A stretch of 64,000 bases of DNA from JABWBD01 sp040768665 (GTDB lineage: Bacteria > Planctomycetota > Planctomycetia > Pirellulales > Thermoguttaceae): assembly GCA_040768665.1 (NCBI GenBank), contig JAXGMN010000015.1, positions 124,001 to 188,000 of the forward strand, read 5' to 3'. A model generated the notes under the pieces. It was not told the origin of the DNA. It searched no databases and worked only from the letters and a program-made list of their open reading frames with translations. A program made the position numbers and the translations under genes. Each line of letters opens with the position of its first letter. Position 1 is the first letter of the stretch. Below, in pieces: positions 26,428-35,283 of this stretch.

Positions 26428-28425
26428 TCACCAAGCGATTTCCGGCTTGGCGAACTCTTCGGCCATCTTCACGGGCAATCGCCAGACGTGATCGCCTCGC
26501 GAGTTCGTAAAGTAGAGCCGGCTCTCCGATTTCTCGCGTGCGTTGCCGTCCGCCCAAATCGCGTAAAAATCGGGATGGGCGTTAATCGGTTTGCGACAGT
26601 ACGTATGGTTGAACTCGCTGTCGCGGGTGAGCTGCTTCTCGAGGGTCCAGCTCTTTCCCTGGTCGGTGCTGACCCAGATTGCCACCTCGCCGCCCGGATT
26701 GTAACGTTGGGGGCCAGGTTGGGTGGGGCCGATGATCTGCCACAGATCATCGCGCTCGATGTACAGCGATCCCGAGTCGTAATTGTTGTCGGAGGTGATC
26801 GTGCCCTGGATGTCCCATTCACTCCCGGTCCAGCGAGCGGTCTGCCAGATTCGCGGGTCGTTCTTGGGCCCCGACTCCCACCCGCCGCTTGTCAAATAGA
26901 GGACCACAGGCCGCCCGGCCGAATCGAAAGCGAGGTCCTTCATATAGACGTTGCGTTTCTCCGACCGGTAATCGTGCACCAGCGTCAGGTTCTCCGGTTC
27001 GGTGAGCGGCAACTCGACCGTTTCGCCGGCGGCCGTCCGCCAGGTGCGTCCGAAATCCTCCGTCTCCATATAGTAGAGATTTGTCCGCCAGTTCAGCCCG
27101 TTGGGGTCGGGATGGAAGTTCAGCGCCGTGCCGACCTTCTTGCCCATCGGCCAGCTTATCTGGTAGTGGCCCTGTTCGATATGTGCGAGCATCTCGGGCT
27201 CGCTCCAGTCGCGGCCGTCGCGGCTCGTCATCTGGAAGAGTCGCCGCCCGCCGCCGTAGCGGGTGTGCAAGAACAGGAACCCCTCGCCCGGAAGAAAATA
27301 AGGTTGCGTGTACGAGAAATTGGTGACCAGCACGCATTCAAACGCATCAATCGAGTACGGCTCCTTGCTGACGGAAAGATACGAGGGCCGCGCCGTGCCG
27401 TGCGAACTCGAAAAGATCCAGATATGCCCCCGCTCGTCAAGCGAAATGACCGGGTTGTCGTGGGCGTCGGTCGTGTGCTTGTCGAGCAGAATGGTCGGCC
27501 GGGGAACGGTTCCCGTCGCGTGGTCGTAGTACGAGACCATGTGCAGAAGCGTCCGCAAGTCCGGATCGGTGCCGCCGTAGCAGAAGAAAGTCTTGTTGGC
27601 TTCTTTCGAATAGACGGCAAACGGCCGGTGCTTCATGCAATAGGTCCCCAGGCCCCCGCTATACTTGTAAACGTACTCGTCGTCCTGCTTCTGATTCGAA
27701 TACCAGATCCCGCGATAGCCGTCGTCCTTCTGGACGATCAACGGCATATCTTCCCCGTATTCTGCGGCCAGGTCGGGGCCGGCTACGTTCTTCCAGGTCT
27801 CACCGTCGAGCGACGCAGAGGTCCAGCAGGCAACCAGGCCTTCCTCGACATCCCCTCCGGCGGTTGGGGCGGCGGTTGGGGCGGCGGTCCGGGCGACTTC
27901 CGTTTCCGTCAGCGCTCGCCGCCATACCCGCACGTCGTCCAGGTATCCGTCCAGCACACGCTGCCCGGGCTGCGCGCAGCCAAGGTACAGTTCCGCAGTC
28001 GAAGACGGGATCCGGCCCGCGGCCTCGACCGTATGCACCGGTTCGCCGTTCACGTACAACCGGATCCGGCTGCCGTCGTAGGCGCCCGCATAGTGCGTCC
28101 AGGTTTCCGGAGCCGGGGCCGGGGCGTTGGCGTGGGTGTATTTGCCCGGAGCATATTCGACGAGCATCCGCACGCGGCCATTGAACAGGTACAACGTAAA
28201 CTGCGAACCGGGCTCGCCGCGGTTCACGAACACCTGAGAACCGCCCACCTGCCGGAGTTTCACTCGGGCGGACAGCGTGAACGCATCGAGGTCGAAGGGC
28301 TTGCCGTCGCGCACCCTTGCGCACGTGCTATGGCCGTTGAAGGCAACACCACCGTCCGGAGCAGCCTTCCCGGCTTCGGGCAGGAACAGAACAGCGGCGA
28401 CGATCGACGCGGCAAGCAGCTTCAT
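26428..28425 (-). CDS. Secreted LamG-domain plus BNR-4 propeller protein (possible polysaccharide lyase)
   Basis: 665 aa with a signal peptide (to about residue 22). Residues 25-185 form a concanavalin/LamG-type sandwich (FTLSARVKLRQVGG, WTHYAGAYDGSRIRLYVNG, GYLDDVRVWRRAL). After an Ala/Pro/Thr-rich linker, residues 225-650 form a BNR-4 propeller beginning GYRGIWYSNQKQDDEYVYKYSG with FCYGGTDPD. BNR-4 propellers include ulvan lyases (PL24/PL25-like) and sialidase-like enzymes. Together with the rhamnosidase and sulfatase this hints at a sulfated rhamnose-uronate glycan. The active-site residues cannot be assigned by eye. Confidence 0.8.
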   Translation of the reverse strand: MKLLAASIVAAVLFLPEAGKAAPDGGVAFNGHSTCARVRDGKPFDLDAFTLSARVKLRQVGGSQVFVNRGEPGSQFTLYLFNGRVRMLVEYAPGKYTHANAPAPAPETWTHYAGAYDGSRIRLYVNGEPVHTVEAAGRIPSSTAELYLGCAQPGQRVLDGYLDDVRVWRRALTETEVARTAAPTAAPTAGGDVEEGLVACWTSASLDGETWKNVAGPDLAAEYGEDMPLIVQKDDGYRGIWYSNQKQDDEYVYKYSGGLGTYCMKHRPFAVYSKEANKTFFCYGGTDPDLRTLLHMVSYYDHATGTVPRPTILLDKHTTDAHDNPVISLDERGHIWIFSSSHGTARPSYLSVSKEPYSIDAFECVLVTNFSYTQPYFLPGEGFLFLHTRYGGGRRLFQMTSRDGRDWSEPEMLAHIEQGHYQISWPMGKKVGTALNFHPDPNGLNWRTNLYYMETEDFGRTWRTAAGETVELPLTEPENLTLVHDYRSEKRNVYMKDLAFDSAGRPVVLYLTSGGWESGPKNDPRIWQTARWTGSEWDIQGTITSDNNYDSGSLYIERDDLWQIIGPTQPGPQRYNPGGEVAIWVSTDQGKSWTLEKQLTRDSEFNHTYCRKPINAHPDFYAIWADGNAREKSESRLYFTNSRGDHVWRLPVKMAEEFAKPEIAW

Positions 28426-28490
28426 GGTAAGTCTCCTTCTTCAATTGCGTCAGCGTTATTAACAATGCCTGGTCGCGGCTGAACAGAAAT

Positions 28491-28627
28491 CGCACGCCCC
28501 CGCCACCACACAGGCCCCCTGCCAGCTCGTCTGGCAGGAGCAAAGGTTCACCGGCTAGTCGCACGCCCCCGCCACCACACAGGTCCCCTGCCAGCTCGTC
28601 TGGCAGGAGCCAAAGGTTCGCTGGCTA
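28491..28627. repeat. Two tandem 69-bp repeats
   Basis: Copies at 28491-28559 and 28560-28627 differ at only a few positions. Each holds a small inverted repeat, CTGCCAGCTCGTCTGGCAG. They lie upstream of the LamG/BNR-4 gene start (28425, minus strand) and could influence its promoter. No gene is present between 28426 and 28740. Confidence 0.8.
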
Positions 28628-28739
28628 CCGCGCTTGTCGACGACTTGACGATTGCGAACCAATGCAAAATCCCGACAAGCCCGCCAAATGCACACGTCCT
28701 CCCGGGCCACGCGATCCTCACTTCGGCAGTTCCGGTACC

Positions 28740-28881
28740 CACCCCTGTAAAGGTCGTTTAACCGCAGTGCCCAACGGGCCGCGCGTGGGGCGGAGCGGCG
28801 CGGCTATCGGCCACCGACGCGCGGCCCGTTGGGCACTGGCGGCTAAACGACGAATTCGCAACACCTTAGGACCTTTACAGG
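28740..28881. mobile_element. Miniature hairpin element with duplicated target at the end of glcF
   Basis: Terminal inverted repeats CCCCTGTAAAGGTC (28742-28755) and its exact complement (28870-28883) enclose a second perfect 21-bp inverted repeat (28766-28786 with 28817-28837). The element is flanked by direct copies of GGCAGTTCCGGTACC at 28725-28739 and 28882-28896, which looks like a target duplication. It has no coding capacity. Its left end supplies the TAA now ending glcF; joining the two flanks restores a frame ending in Lys and TGA. A MITE-like origin fits, though 13-15 bp is long for a target duplication. Confidence 0.75.
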
Positions 28882-30203
28882 GGCAGTTCCGGTACCTCAT
28901 TCCGATAGCTCAAATCCAGCAGGTCCATTGGGTGCATCACCAGCATCGGCTTGCGCTGACGCCGGACCTCGCGATGAATCTGCAGCAGGCAGCCGGCATT
29001 GGAGGCCAATACGATCTGAGCGCCCGTGCTGAGAATGTTCTCGAGCTTGCGGCGGCTGAGCCGCTCGGACATATGCGGTTGGTTGAGGTTGTACGTGCCG
29101 GCGGAACCGCAGCAGATCTCCGTCTCCGGCAGGTCGCGAAGCTCCAGCCCCGGAATCTGGGCGAGGAGACGACGCGGGGCCTCGCGGATCTTCTGGGCGT
29201 GGCCGAGATGGCAGGCATCGTGGTAAGTCGCGACGGCTTCGATGCGCCCGCCGGGTGTGATCAGGCCCAACTCGTCGAGAAACTCGTTGACGTCTTTGGT
29301 TTTCTCGGCCATCCGCTGCCGCGCGTCCTGATGCTCGTCGTTCCAGTGCAGGCCGTATTCCTTCATCATCGCCCCGCAGCCGGCATGGTTGACAATCACC
29401 GCGTCGATTCCCTCCAGGTCGAACGCGGCGACATTCGCGTCGGCCATTTCGCGGGCGCCGTCGCGGCTGCCGGCATGATAGTGGATGGCGCCACAGCAGC
29501 CCTGCCCGGAGGGAATGAGAATATCGCAGCCGTTCTGCTGAAGGACGCGGAGTGTCGACCAGTGCGTATGGCGAAACATGGCATCGGCCACGCAGCCGAC
29601 GAAAAAGGCCACCCTCGCGCGCCGCCGCCCGATCGCCGGCAAGAACTTCGGCAGCTTCGGCCCCGGTTCGACCGGCGGATTGACCAGGCTGGCCATCTGC
29701 CCCAGGCGCCCCGGAATCAGGCGAAACAGCCCGAGGCGTTCCGCCCGGTCATAGATTCCGGCTCGCTGGAGCAGGCGGACCGGCGTCATCGCCAGCCGGA
29801 TCCGGTCGGCATAAGGAAACAGCCGGAATAGGATCGACTCGCGAAACCAGTCGTAGCGTTTGGTGATCCGCGTGTCCTGCTCCTCCATGCTCAGCCGGAA
29901 CGGTTCAATCAGCCGACCGTAGTGGATCCCCGAAGGGCACGCCGTTTCGCAGGCTCGGCAGTCGAGGCAAAGCTCGAGGTGATGGCGGACCTGCGGCGTC
30001 AGCCCCAGTTGCCCCTCGGACACGAGCCGCATCAGGTAGACGCGTCCGCGAGGACTGTCGTTCTCGTCGCCGACTTCCGTATAGGTCGGGCATGCCGACG
30101 TGCACAGGCCGCAATGGACGCAGTCCAAGAATAGTCCGAAATCGATCCCCGCTCCGGGGTTCTTCGTAGAACAAACCGCTGTCTTTCCGTTGCTCTGGTT
30201 CAT
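28875..30203 (-). CDS. glcF: Glycolate oxidase iron-sulfur subunit
   Basis: 442 aa from 30203. Two 4Fe-4S clusters are marked by CVHCGLCTSACP near 27 and CLDCRACETACP near 77. Two cysteine-rich CCG domains follow (GQGCCGAIHYHAG and ETEICCGSAGTYNL). An in-frame ATG at 30293 would read into the hairpin repeat at 30240-30342, giving 30 unlike residues, so the start at 30203 is preferred. With GlcD and GlcE it oxidises glycolate to glyoxylate and passes electrons on. The last residue and stop are supplied by the inserted element at 28740. The order glcD-glcE-glcF is usual. Confidence 0.9.
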   Translation of the reverse strand: MNQSNGKTAVCSTKNPGAGIDFGLFLDCVHCGLCTSACPTYTEVGDENDSPRGRVYLMRLVSEGQLGLTPQVRHHLELCLDCRACETACPSGIHYGRLIEPFRLSMEEQDTRITKRYDWFRESILFRLFPYADRIRLAMTPVRLLQRAGIYDRAERLGLFRLIPGRLGQMASLVNPPVEPGPKLPKFLPAIGRRRARVAFFVGCVADAMFRHTHWSTLRVLQQNGCDILIPSGQGCCGAIHYHAGSRDGAREMADANVAAFDLEGIDAVIVNHAGCGAMMKEYGLHWNDEHQDARQRMAEKTKDVNEFLDELGLITPGGRIEAVATYHDACHLGHAQKIREAPRRLLAQIPGLELRDLPETEICCGSAGTYNLNQPHMSERLSRRKLENILSTGAQIVLASNAGCLLQIHREVRRQRKPMLVMHPMDLLDLSYRNEVPELPL

Positions 30204-30239
30204 CGTTGGTCCGCGGCTGGGCCGGCTGGATGGTTCATT

Positions 30240-30342
30240 GAGAGGTTCTGACAAAAGGGAGGGCTGGCTCCGAGCCAAACACTGGTAAAACACGGCAATG
30301 GATGACCTCGCGAGGTGCCTGTCCCCGTTTTGTCAGGATCTC
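30240..30342. repeat. Hairpin repeat, copy 4, between glcE and glcF
   Basis: The left arm begins near 30240 (GAGAGGTTCTGACAAAA) and pairs with the right arm at 30323-30342. The interior holds GGCTGGCTCCGAGCC and GGTGCCTGTCCCC. It overlaps the TGA of glcE (30333-30335), so the repeat supplies or extends over that stop, and it lies 37 bp before the preferred glcF start. A transcript running from glcE to glcF must cross this stem-loop. Confidence 0.75.
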
Positions 30343-31592
30343 GAAAAAAGGAAACGGTCGGGATTCAGGATCCCCTTGGGGTCGAAGCGGCTCTTGATCG
30401 CCCGCATCACCTCGGCGCCTGCGGCAGGCTCTCCCCAGATCGTTGTCGGGCCCCAGTCACAATGCCCGGGACGGCGGAGAACCACGAGCGATCCGCCCCC
30501 CGCAGCGATGGTCGCCCGCAATCTCCTAAGTTTCTCTTCCACGCCGTCGTCAACAGGCTCAAACTTCGCTCGCAGCACGCCGTTGCCGGCATGGGCCTGG
30601 ATCGAGCAGTCAGGATCGAGCTGGAGTAGCTCCTGAAAGGTGCGCACCGTATCGCTTGGCAGCACTCCAACCTCGACAACGAGAGGTTCCCGGGCCTCCG
30701 GTCCGGAGTCGACCGCCGGGAATTCGGTCAAGCGGCTCCACAGGCGGTCGCACTCTGTGCGATCCATTGCCCGCGACTCCGCGGCCCCCGCCTTGTTCCA
30801 CTCCTCCCGCAACTGCTCGACCATCCACTGGACCTCCTCCTCCGCCCCTTCGAAACCGACCAGCAAATGGGCTGCGCCCCCGTTTGCTTCGAACGCCGGT
30901 TCGCTTTGCCAGGCAGGGCCCGCGAGAAGTTCGACGGCCGCGGGCAGGGTCTTGGTCCGGATCAGATCCGACAGCAGGCGTTCGGCCATATTGAAATCGG
31001 CCGGCGTACAGGCAAGAAAGGCGGAAGTCTCGGGCACCGGCTTGACCATCAAGGTCACCTGGGTGATCACGCCGAGCGTGCCCATCGAGCCGGTCAACAG
31101 GCGGCAGAGATCGTATCCGGCAGCGTTTTTCACGACCCTCCCGCCGCCGGAGAAGGCGGTTCCGCGGCCGTCGACGGCACGTACGCCGATCACGAAGTCG
31201 CGCATCGTTCCCCAACGAAACCGCCGCGGCCCGCTGGGGCTGGCCGCCACGACGCCGCCCAGCGTGGCCTGTTCGGCTTGGGGAATGTCCACGGGCAGGC
31301 GCTGGCGTTCGGCGGCCAACTGTTGGGCAAGCACGCTGATCGGTATGCCGGCCTCGGCGGTGATCGTCAGGTCACGCGCCGGATAGTCGACGATCCGTTG
31401 CAGTCCGGCCAGCGAGAGCCCTATCCCGGTCTGCTTGGGTGTCGCGCCGTACGTGAGGCTCGTGCCGCCACCGATTGGATAGACTGCCGTGCTATCGTGA
31501 AAGGCGCGCTCGACGACCTCGGCCACCACCGCCTGTTCCGACGGTGTTACGGTGTTTGTCAGCGGCAAGGCATGTTCGACAGGGCGGATCAT
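30333..31592 (-). CDS. glcE: Glycolate oxidase FAD-binding subunit
   Basis: 419 aa. A PCMH-type FAD-binding domain is shown by IGGGTSLTYG near 41, TLGGVVAASPSGPRRFRWG near 110 and GGGRVVKNAAGYDLCRLLTGSMGTLG near 148. It is shorter than GlcD and lacks its extended C-terminal domain, as expected for GlcE. It lies 37 bp after glcD. The stop codon falls in a hairpin repeat, so the original last residues may have been different. Confidence 0.88.
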   Translation of the reverse strand: MIRPVEHALPLTNTVTPSEQAVVAEVVERAFHDSTAVYPIGGGTSLTYGATPKQTGIGLSLAGLQRIVDYPARDLTITAEAGIPISVLAQQLAAERQRLPVDIPQAEQATLGGVVAASPSGPRRFRWGTMRDFVIGVRAVDGRGTAFSGGGRVVKNAAGYDLCRLLTGSMGTLGVITQVTLMVKPVPETSAFLACTPADFNMAERLLSDLIRTKTLPAAVELLAGPAWQSEPAFEANGGAAHLLVGFEGAEEEVQWMVEQLREEWNKAGAAESRAMDRTECDRLWSRLTEFPAVDSGPEAREPLVVEVGVLPSDTVRTFQELLQLDPDCSIQAHAGNGVLRAKFEPVDDGVEEKLRRLRATIAAGGGSLVVLRRPGHCDWGPTTIWGEPAAGAEVMRAIKSRFDPKGILNPDRFLFSRS

Positions 31593-31629
31593 CGGAAGGT
31601 TCCACTGCCAGTGCGGATTGAAAAATGAA

Positions 31630-33066
31630 TCAGGCCATTGCCGGATGGGCGGCGGATCTACGCCCGTTCTCGGCCGATCCGGACATCGGCAACAGTTTGC
31701 CCGGGTTGAGCCGCCCGGCGGGGTTCAAAGCCTCGTGAATATGTCGCATCGCGTCGAGATCGGGCTGGGCAAACAGGCTGTCCATAAACTCGATCTTTTC
31801 CACTCCGACGCCGTGTTCCGCCGTGACACTGCCACCGCAGGCGATACACTCCTGGAGCAACTCTTTGCTGGCAGCGAGCACACGGGCCACCTCGTCCTTG
31901 TCGCGCTCGTCGAACAGCAGGATCGGGTGCACGTTGCCGTCGCCGGCGTGCGCTACGTTCACGATGCGGATCCCGTACTCCCGCCCGATCTCGGCGATGC
32001 GGCGGAGAATGTGGGGCAACCGCGTCCGCGGCACGACGCCGTCCTGAATGCAGTAGCTCGAGCTGAGCCGGCCGACCGCGCCCACCGCCATCTTGCGGCA
32101 CTTCCAAAGCAGCTCGCGCTCCTTCGCGGTCCGCGCTTGAAGAATCTCGCGGGCTCGGTGCCGCTGGCAGATTGCGATGATCTGCTCCTGTTGGCGGTCG
32201 AGCCCGGCCGCGGGACCGTCCAGTTCGATGACGGCGATCGCCTCGGCATCCAGCGGGAATCCGAATTGGTAGGCCTCCTCAACCGCGCCGACGATCCCCT
32301 GATCCATCAATTCCATGGCCGCGGGCACGATCCCCTCGCCGATGACGTCGCTGATGGCGTTTGTGGCATCGTCGACCGTCTCGAAGATAACGCGGAGGGT
32401 CCGGTAGTCGTGAGGATTGGGCGTCAGGCGGACCCAGATCTTGGTGACGATCGCCAGGGTGCCCTCGCTGCCGACCAGCACTCCGACCAGGTCGAGGCTC
32501 GACGGACTGGCCACGGGGCCAATCTGCACCACGGAACCGTCACCGAGCACCGCCTCGACGCCCAGCACATGGTTGACCGTCACTCCGTACTTGAGCGTAT
32601 GCGGGCCGCCGGCATTGGTAGCCACATTGCCGCCGATCGTGCACGCCGTCTGGCTCGACGGGTCCGGAGCGAAATGATAGCCGGAGCCGACCAGTGCGCG
32701 GGCCAACTGCGAGTTGAGAACGCCCGCTTCCACGACGGCGAGGCGGTTTCGCAGATCGACTTTCAGGATCTGCTTCATCCGCGTGAGCATGAGGACCACG
32801 CCCCCGCCCAGCGGCAGGCAACCGCCGGCCAGGCTCGTGCCGGCCCCTCGTGGCACAACCGGCACGCCGTACTTATTCGCGAGCCGGACCACCTCGACCA
32901 CATCCTCGGTGGATCCCGGAAACACCACCGCGTCAGGCGTATTCTTCTCGATCGTGTAGCCGTCGCACTCGTAGACCAACAATTCCGATCGGGCGGACAG
33001 CACATTGCTTCGGCCAAGCCTTCGCCGAAGCTCTCGGATCAGTGACGACAAGTCGGTGGCAGACAT
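31630..33066 (-). CDS. glcD: Glycolate oxidase subunit, FAD-linked
   Basis: 478 aa from the ATG at 33066, preceded by AGAGG; a further in-frame ATG at 33147 adds 27 unlikely residues. The FAD-binding domain shows VVPRGAGTSLAGGCLP near 74 and DPSSQTACTIGGNVATNAGGPHTLKYG near 135. The C-terminal domain holds the metal-binding NVAHAGDGNVHP near 367 and TAEHGVGVEK near 415. It is the catalytic subunit converting glycolate (or a similar 2-hydroxyacid such as D-lactate) to the 2-oxoacid, and first in a three-gene minus-strand run with glcE and glcF. Confidence 0.92.
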   Translation of the reverse strand: MSATDLSSLIRELRRRLGRSNVLSARSELLVYECDGYTIEKNTPDAVVFPGSTEDVVEVVRLANKYGVPVVPRGAGTSLAGGCLPLGGGVVLMLTRMKQILKVDLRNRLAVVEAGVLNSQLARALVGSGYHFAPDPSSQTACTIGGNVATNAGGPHTLKYGVTVNHVLGVEAVLGDGSVVQIGPVASPSSLDLVGVLVGSEGTLAIVTKIWVRLTPNPHDYRTLRVIFETVDDATNAISDVIGEGIVPAAMELMDQGIVGAVEEAYQFGFPLDAEAIAVIELDGPAAGLDRQQEQIIAICQRHRAREILQARTAKERELLWKCRKMAVGAVGRLSSSYCIQDGVVPRTRLPHILRRIAEIGREYGIRIVNVAHAGDGNVHPILLFDERDKDEVARVLAASKELLQECIACGGSVTAEHGVGVEKIEFMDSLFAQPDLDAMRHIHEALNPAGRLNPGKLLPMSGSAENGRRSAAHPAMA

Positions 33067-33447
33067 CAGGAACCTCTTAAACCGGCAGCCCGGCTGCAAG
33101 TCCGATGGAACGGCGACGCCGTGCAGAGGACAGTCAAGCAGCCGCACGGCCGGGTAGTTCAGTTTTTGCCGGTCATTCTAGGCCAAATCGCGATTATAAC
33201 TGGCCGCCGGGGTGGCGTCCAAGGGCCACAGGGCCAGAGTGCGGCAAGGTCTCCTGGTAAATTGACTGAAGCAACGCCCCATCGTTCGTTTACAGGTTGA
33301 GCTGTTACCGGCTTTTGTGAGCTGTTGCCGGCTTTTGGATGTGGTGCCCAAGTTCGCGATTTCTCAGAATGGAGGCACTTTGGGCACCACGCGCTTCCGG
33401 GTGGCAAAGCGGCCGGGGATGGAGGGAATGGGTGGCAAGGCCGCCGT
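33067..33447. other. Intergenic with short repeats
   Basis: No gene is accepted. Two adjacent 20-bp near-copies of GAGCTGTTACCGGCTTTTGT lie at about 33299-33338, followed by an inverted pair around GGTGCCCAA (33341) and TTGGGCACC (33379). This marks the change from the metabolic block to the repeat-rich accessory block. Confidence 0.5.
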
Positions 33448-33849
33448 CTATGCGGCGGCCGGTGGTGCGGGGCGACGGCTCCGGCTGGGAACCTTGGGGA
33501 TTGCCGGCGGCGAGCGGTCGGGGAGCGAAGGAAGGCGATCGGCAGATGATCCCGTCGGCTCGGGATCCCCATCCGATGCGGCAGGAGAGTCGCCGGGAGT
33601 GGCGGAGGTGAATACCAGGTTGTCAAAGATCTCCGGAGCGGCGAGCCGTGAAGTTGGCGGGCGCCGATCCGGGGGAATGTGTTCACATGTCCATTCACCT
33701 GCGTCATTGTGGTCGATGCGGCGTGCGCTGTCAAGCGGATTTCTGAAACCGAGGGCGTAAGTGGTTGCGGGCATTGGGGTTATTGCGCGGCCGCATTGTG
33801 TCGAAAGGGCGTCGCGCAGTACGGCACGGACGGTGAGTGGCCGGCTCAT
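33448..33849 (-). CDS. Doubtful small protein, Pro/Ser-rich C-terminus
   Basis: 133 aa, starting MSRPLTVRAVLRDAL and ending in a Pro/Ser/Arg-rich tail. Codon use in the first 70 residues is compatible with coding, but I see no family motif and high GC alone can produce such a frame. It runs toward glcD from a position antiparallel to an RtcR-like fragment. It may be a remnant of a longer gene. Confidence 0.25.
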   Translation of the reverse strand: MSRPLTVRAVLRDALSTQCGRAITPMPATTYALGFRNPLDSARRIDHNDAGEWTCEHIPPDRRPPTSRLAAPEIFDNLVFTSATPGDSPAASDGDPEPTGSSADRLPSLPDRSPPAIPKVPSRSRRPAPPAAA

Positions 33850-33850
33850 C

Positions 33851-34050
33851 TTTGGACCTGAAGCACCCCACCGACTACGCCGCCATCTTCCAGATCGCCG
33901 ACGCGCAGCTCGCGAAGATCCGCAAGCGGGCCGACTGGGCCGAGATCGCCCTCTGGCGCGCACCTCAGCCCGGGCACGCCTGCCATGGCGGCCGCCTGGC
34001 TGCTGTTGGGCAAGACCCGCTATCCGGCCGTCTTCGATGGCCTGGCTGTC
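33851..34050 (+). pseudogene. Fragment of the RtcR-like CARF regulator (copy A)
   Basis: The segment reads DLKHPTDYAAIFQIADAQLAKIRKRADWAEI, then after a frameshift GTPAMAAAWLLLGKTRYPAVFD, matching the longer copies at 37979 and 40557. The 5' part, the AAA+ domain and the C-terminus are missing. It has no start of its own. Four separated pieces of this gene occur within 8 kb. Confidence 0.75.
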
Positions 34051-34270
34051 ATTCTGTTCAGAAAATGACGCATGGCTTCGATTTTGGTTGTGGCCGAGGG
34101 GAGGGCCAAGATGAAACAAGGAAAAGAAGATGGCGGACGGGAAGGTGGTTTCAAGGTGCAAACCGAATTCATCTGCCTCGTCATCTTCTTTTCCACCATC
34201 TTCTTTTCTCAGTTCTGCCTTCAATGGCCAATTCTGCGTTGGTTGCGGGCGAAGGCTGCGGCGAGATTCT

Positions 34271-34495
34271 TCATCGTTCCCATGCCCGCGGTACCGGATC
34301 AGATTCGAGCGGTCGAAACACGAGCCGCATGAGATTGTCGATCGCCCGCGACTGCATTTGCACGTTGCCCATCCATCGGGAAATGGTCTGTTGGGCGATC
34401 CCAATCCGCTCGGCAAACTCCTTCTGAGTCAGGTTGAGACGCTTCAGGTTCTCGGCGGTTTCCATCGTGGTGAGCAGGCCGGCGCTGGACCTCAA
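34271..34495 (-). pseudogene. C-terminal half of an MqsA-like HTH antitoxin
   Basis: About 74 aa of which the core is an XRE-type helix-turn-helix, LNLTQKEFAERIGIAQQTISRW, followed by MQSRAIDNLMRLVF. The same arrangement (SRWETGALVQSRVVDRQIRLFF) occurs in the larger gene at 35616-36607, which also has the N-terminal zinc finger. Here the zinc-finger half is absent, so this is probably a truncated relative, although the HTH alone could still bind DNA. No toxin is adjacent. Confidence 0.6.
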
Positions 34496-34532
34496 TCAGC
34501 CGCGGCGCATTCGGGTTCGCCAGAAGAGCGAT

Positions 34533-34562
34533 TTGACCTGTTCCGATTGATGCTGCTATAAT
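34533..34562 (+). promoter_or_regulatory. Sigma-70-type promoter for the DUF433 module
   Basis: TTGACC (34533-34538) and TATAAT (34557-34562) are separated by 18 bp, the best consensus match I noticed in the accessory block. The DUF433 start follows 43 bp later. Confidence 0.6.
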
Positions 34563-34605
34563 AAAACAAAGCCACGTAATGAGTTACGAGACGGGGATTG
34601 TGAAT

Positions 34606-34893
34606 ATGCCCACGACCTTGGACACGACCTTGGTGCGAACCCCCGGCATTTGCGGCGGACGTCTACGAATCGACGGCACGCGAATGACGGTCAACCAGGT
34701 CGTCCTGCTGCACAAGCAAGGTTTGTCTGCGCCGCAGATCGTCCAGCAGTATCCCCAACGGACGTTGAGCGAGATCTACACGGTGCTCGCCTGGTATTAC
34801 GCGCACGAAGCGGAATTCGATCGCGAAATGGCTGAAGAGGCGATTGCTGACGAGCGGGCCCTTCAGGAGATCGCTGCGTCGAGACAGGGATGA
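34606..34893 (+). CDS. DUF433 antitoxin-like protein
   Basis: 95 aa. The DUF433 pattern is clear: RTPGICGGRLRIDGTRMTVNQVV, then LSAPQIVQQYPQRTLSEIYTVLAWYYAH. These small winged-helix proteins are usual antitoxin partners of DUF5615 PIN-like nucleases. ATG 34606 (GGGG upstream) is preferred over 34579, which lacks a ribosome site. Its TGA overlaps the ATG of the broken toxin (ATGA). Because the toxin is truncated, it is an orphan antitoxin here. Confidence 0.85.
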   Translation: MPTTLDTTLVRTPGICGGRLRIDGTRMTVNQVVLLHKQGLSAPQIVQQYPQRTLSEIYTVLAWYYAHEAEFDREMAEEAIADERALQEIAASRQG

Positions 34894-35030
34894 GCCGAAT
34901 ACGTCTCTACGTCGATGAAGATGCCGCCGAACACGCTGTCGTAGAGCGGTTATCGGTTTGTCTGCTGAGAATATATGGGGCTCGCATTTTTTGGCCAAAG
35001 GCCATCGCCACCGTAGCCTGGGGTTCGTAA
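34890..35030 (+). pseudogene. Truncated DUF5615 PIN-like toxin
   Basis: It starts at the ATG overlapping the antitoxin stop and reads MSRIRLYVDEDAAEHAVVE, the standard N-terminus of DUF5615 PIN-like proteins with its acidic DED. After about 20 residues similarity ends and a stop comes at residue 47, against roughly 110 residues in full proteins. The remaining acidic catalytic residues are missing, so it should be inactive. Confidence 0.75.
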
Positions 35031-35078
35031 TCTGGTAAGGAACCCCAGGAACGGAGATCGGCGGAAAGGCGAAGTTCG

Positions 35079-35125
35079 TCCGCGTCGACCTGAAGCACCC
35101 CACCGACTACGCCGCCATCTTCAGC
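35079..35125 (+). pseudogene. Short fragment of the RtcR-like regulator (copy B)
   Basis: About 47 bp encode AKFVRVDLKHPTDYAAIF, matching the longer copies, and then stop matching. It sits directly after the truncated DUF5615 gene. The same short block (around HPTDY) is present in every copy in the window. Confidence 0.65.
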
Positions 35126-35283
35126 GGTGGGTGATGGTGGCGGGAAAGACGGCCGTCTCCCTGTCCTTCCCGAGCACGTCTGGATTTTCCGGATTGCCGA
35201 CACCGAGTTGGCGAGACAGACGCTATCCTCTATAATGGTGGGATGGCGATTCAGGGTGCATATAGGTCTTGGGAGAGGCAGAA

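Noticed and set aside
28875..30293. glcF starting at 30293
   Set aside because: The additional 30 residues are translated hairpin repeat; the ATG at 30203 gives the family N-terminus.
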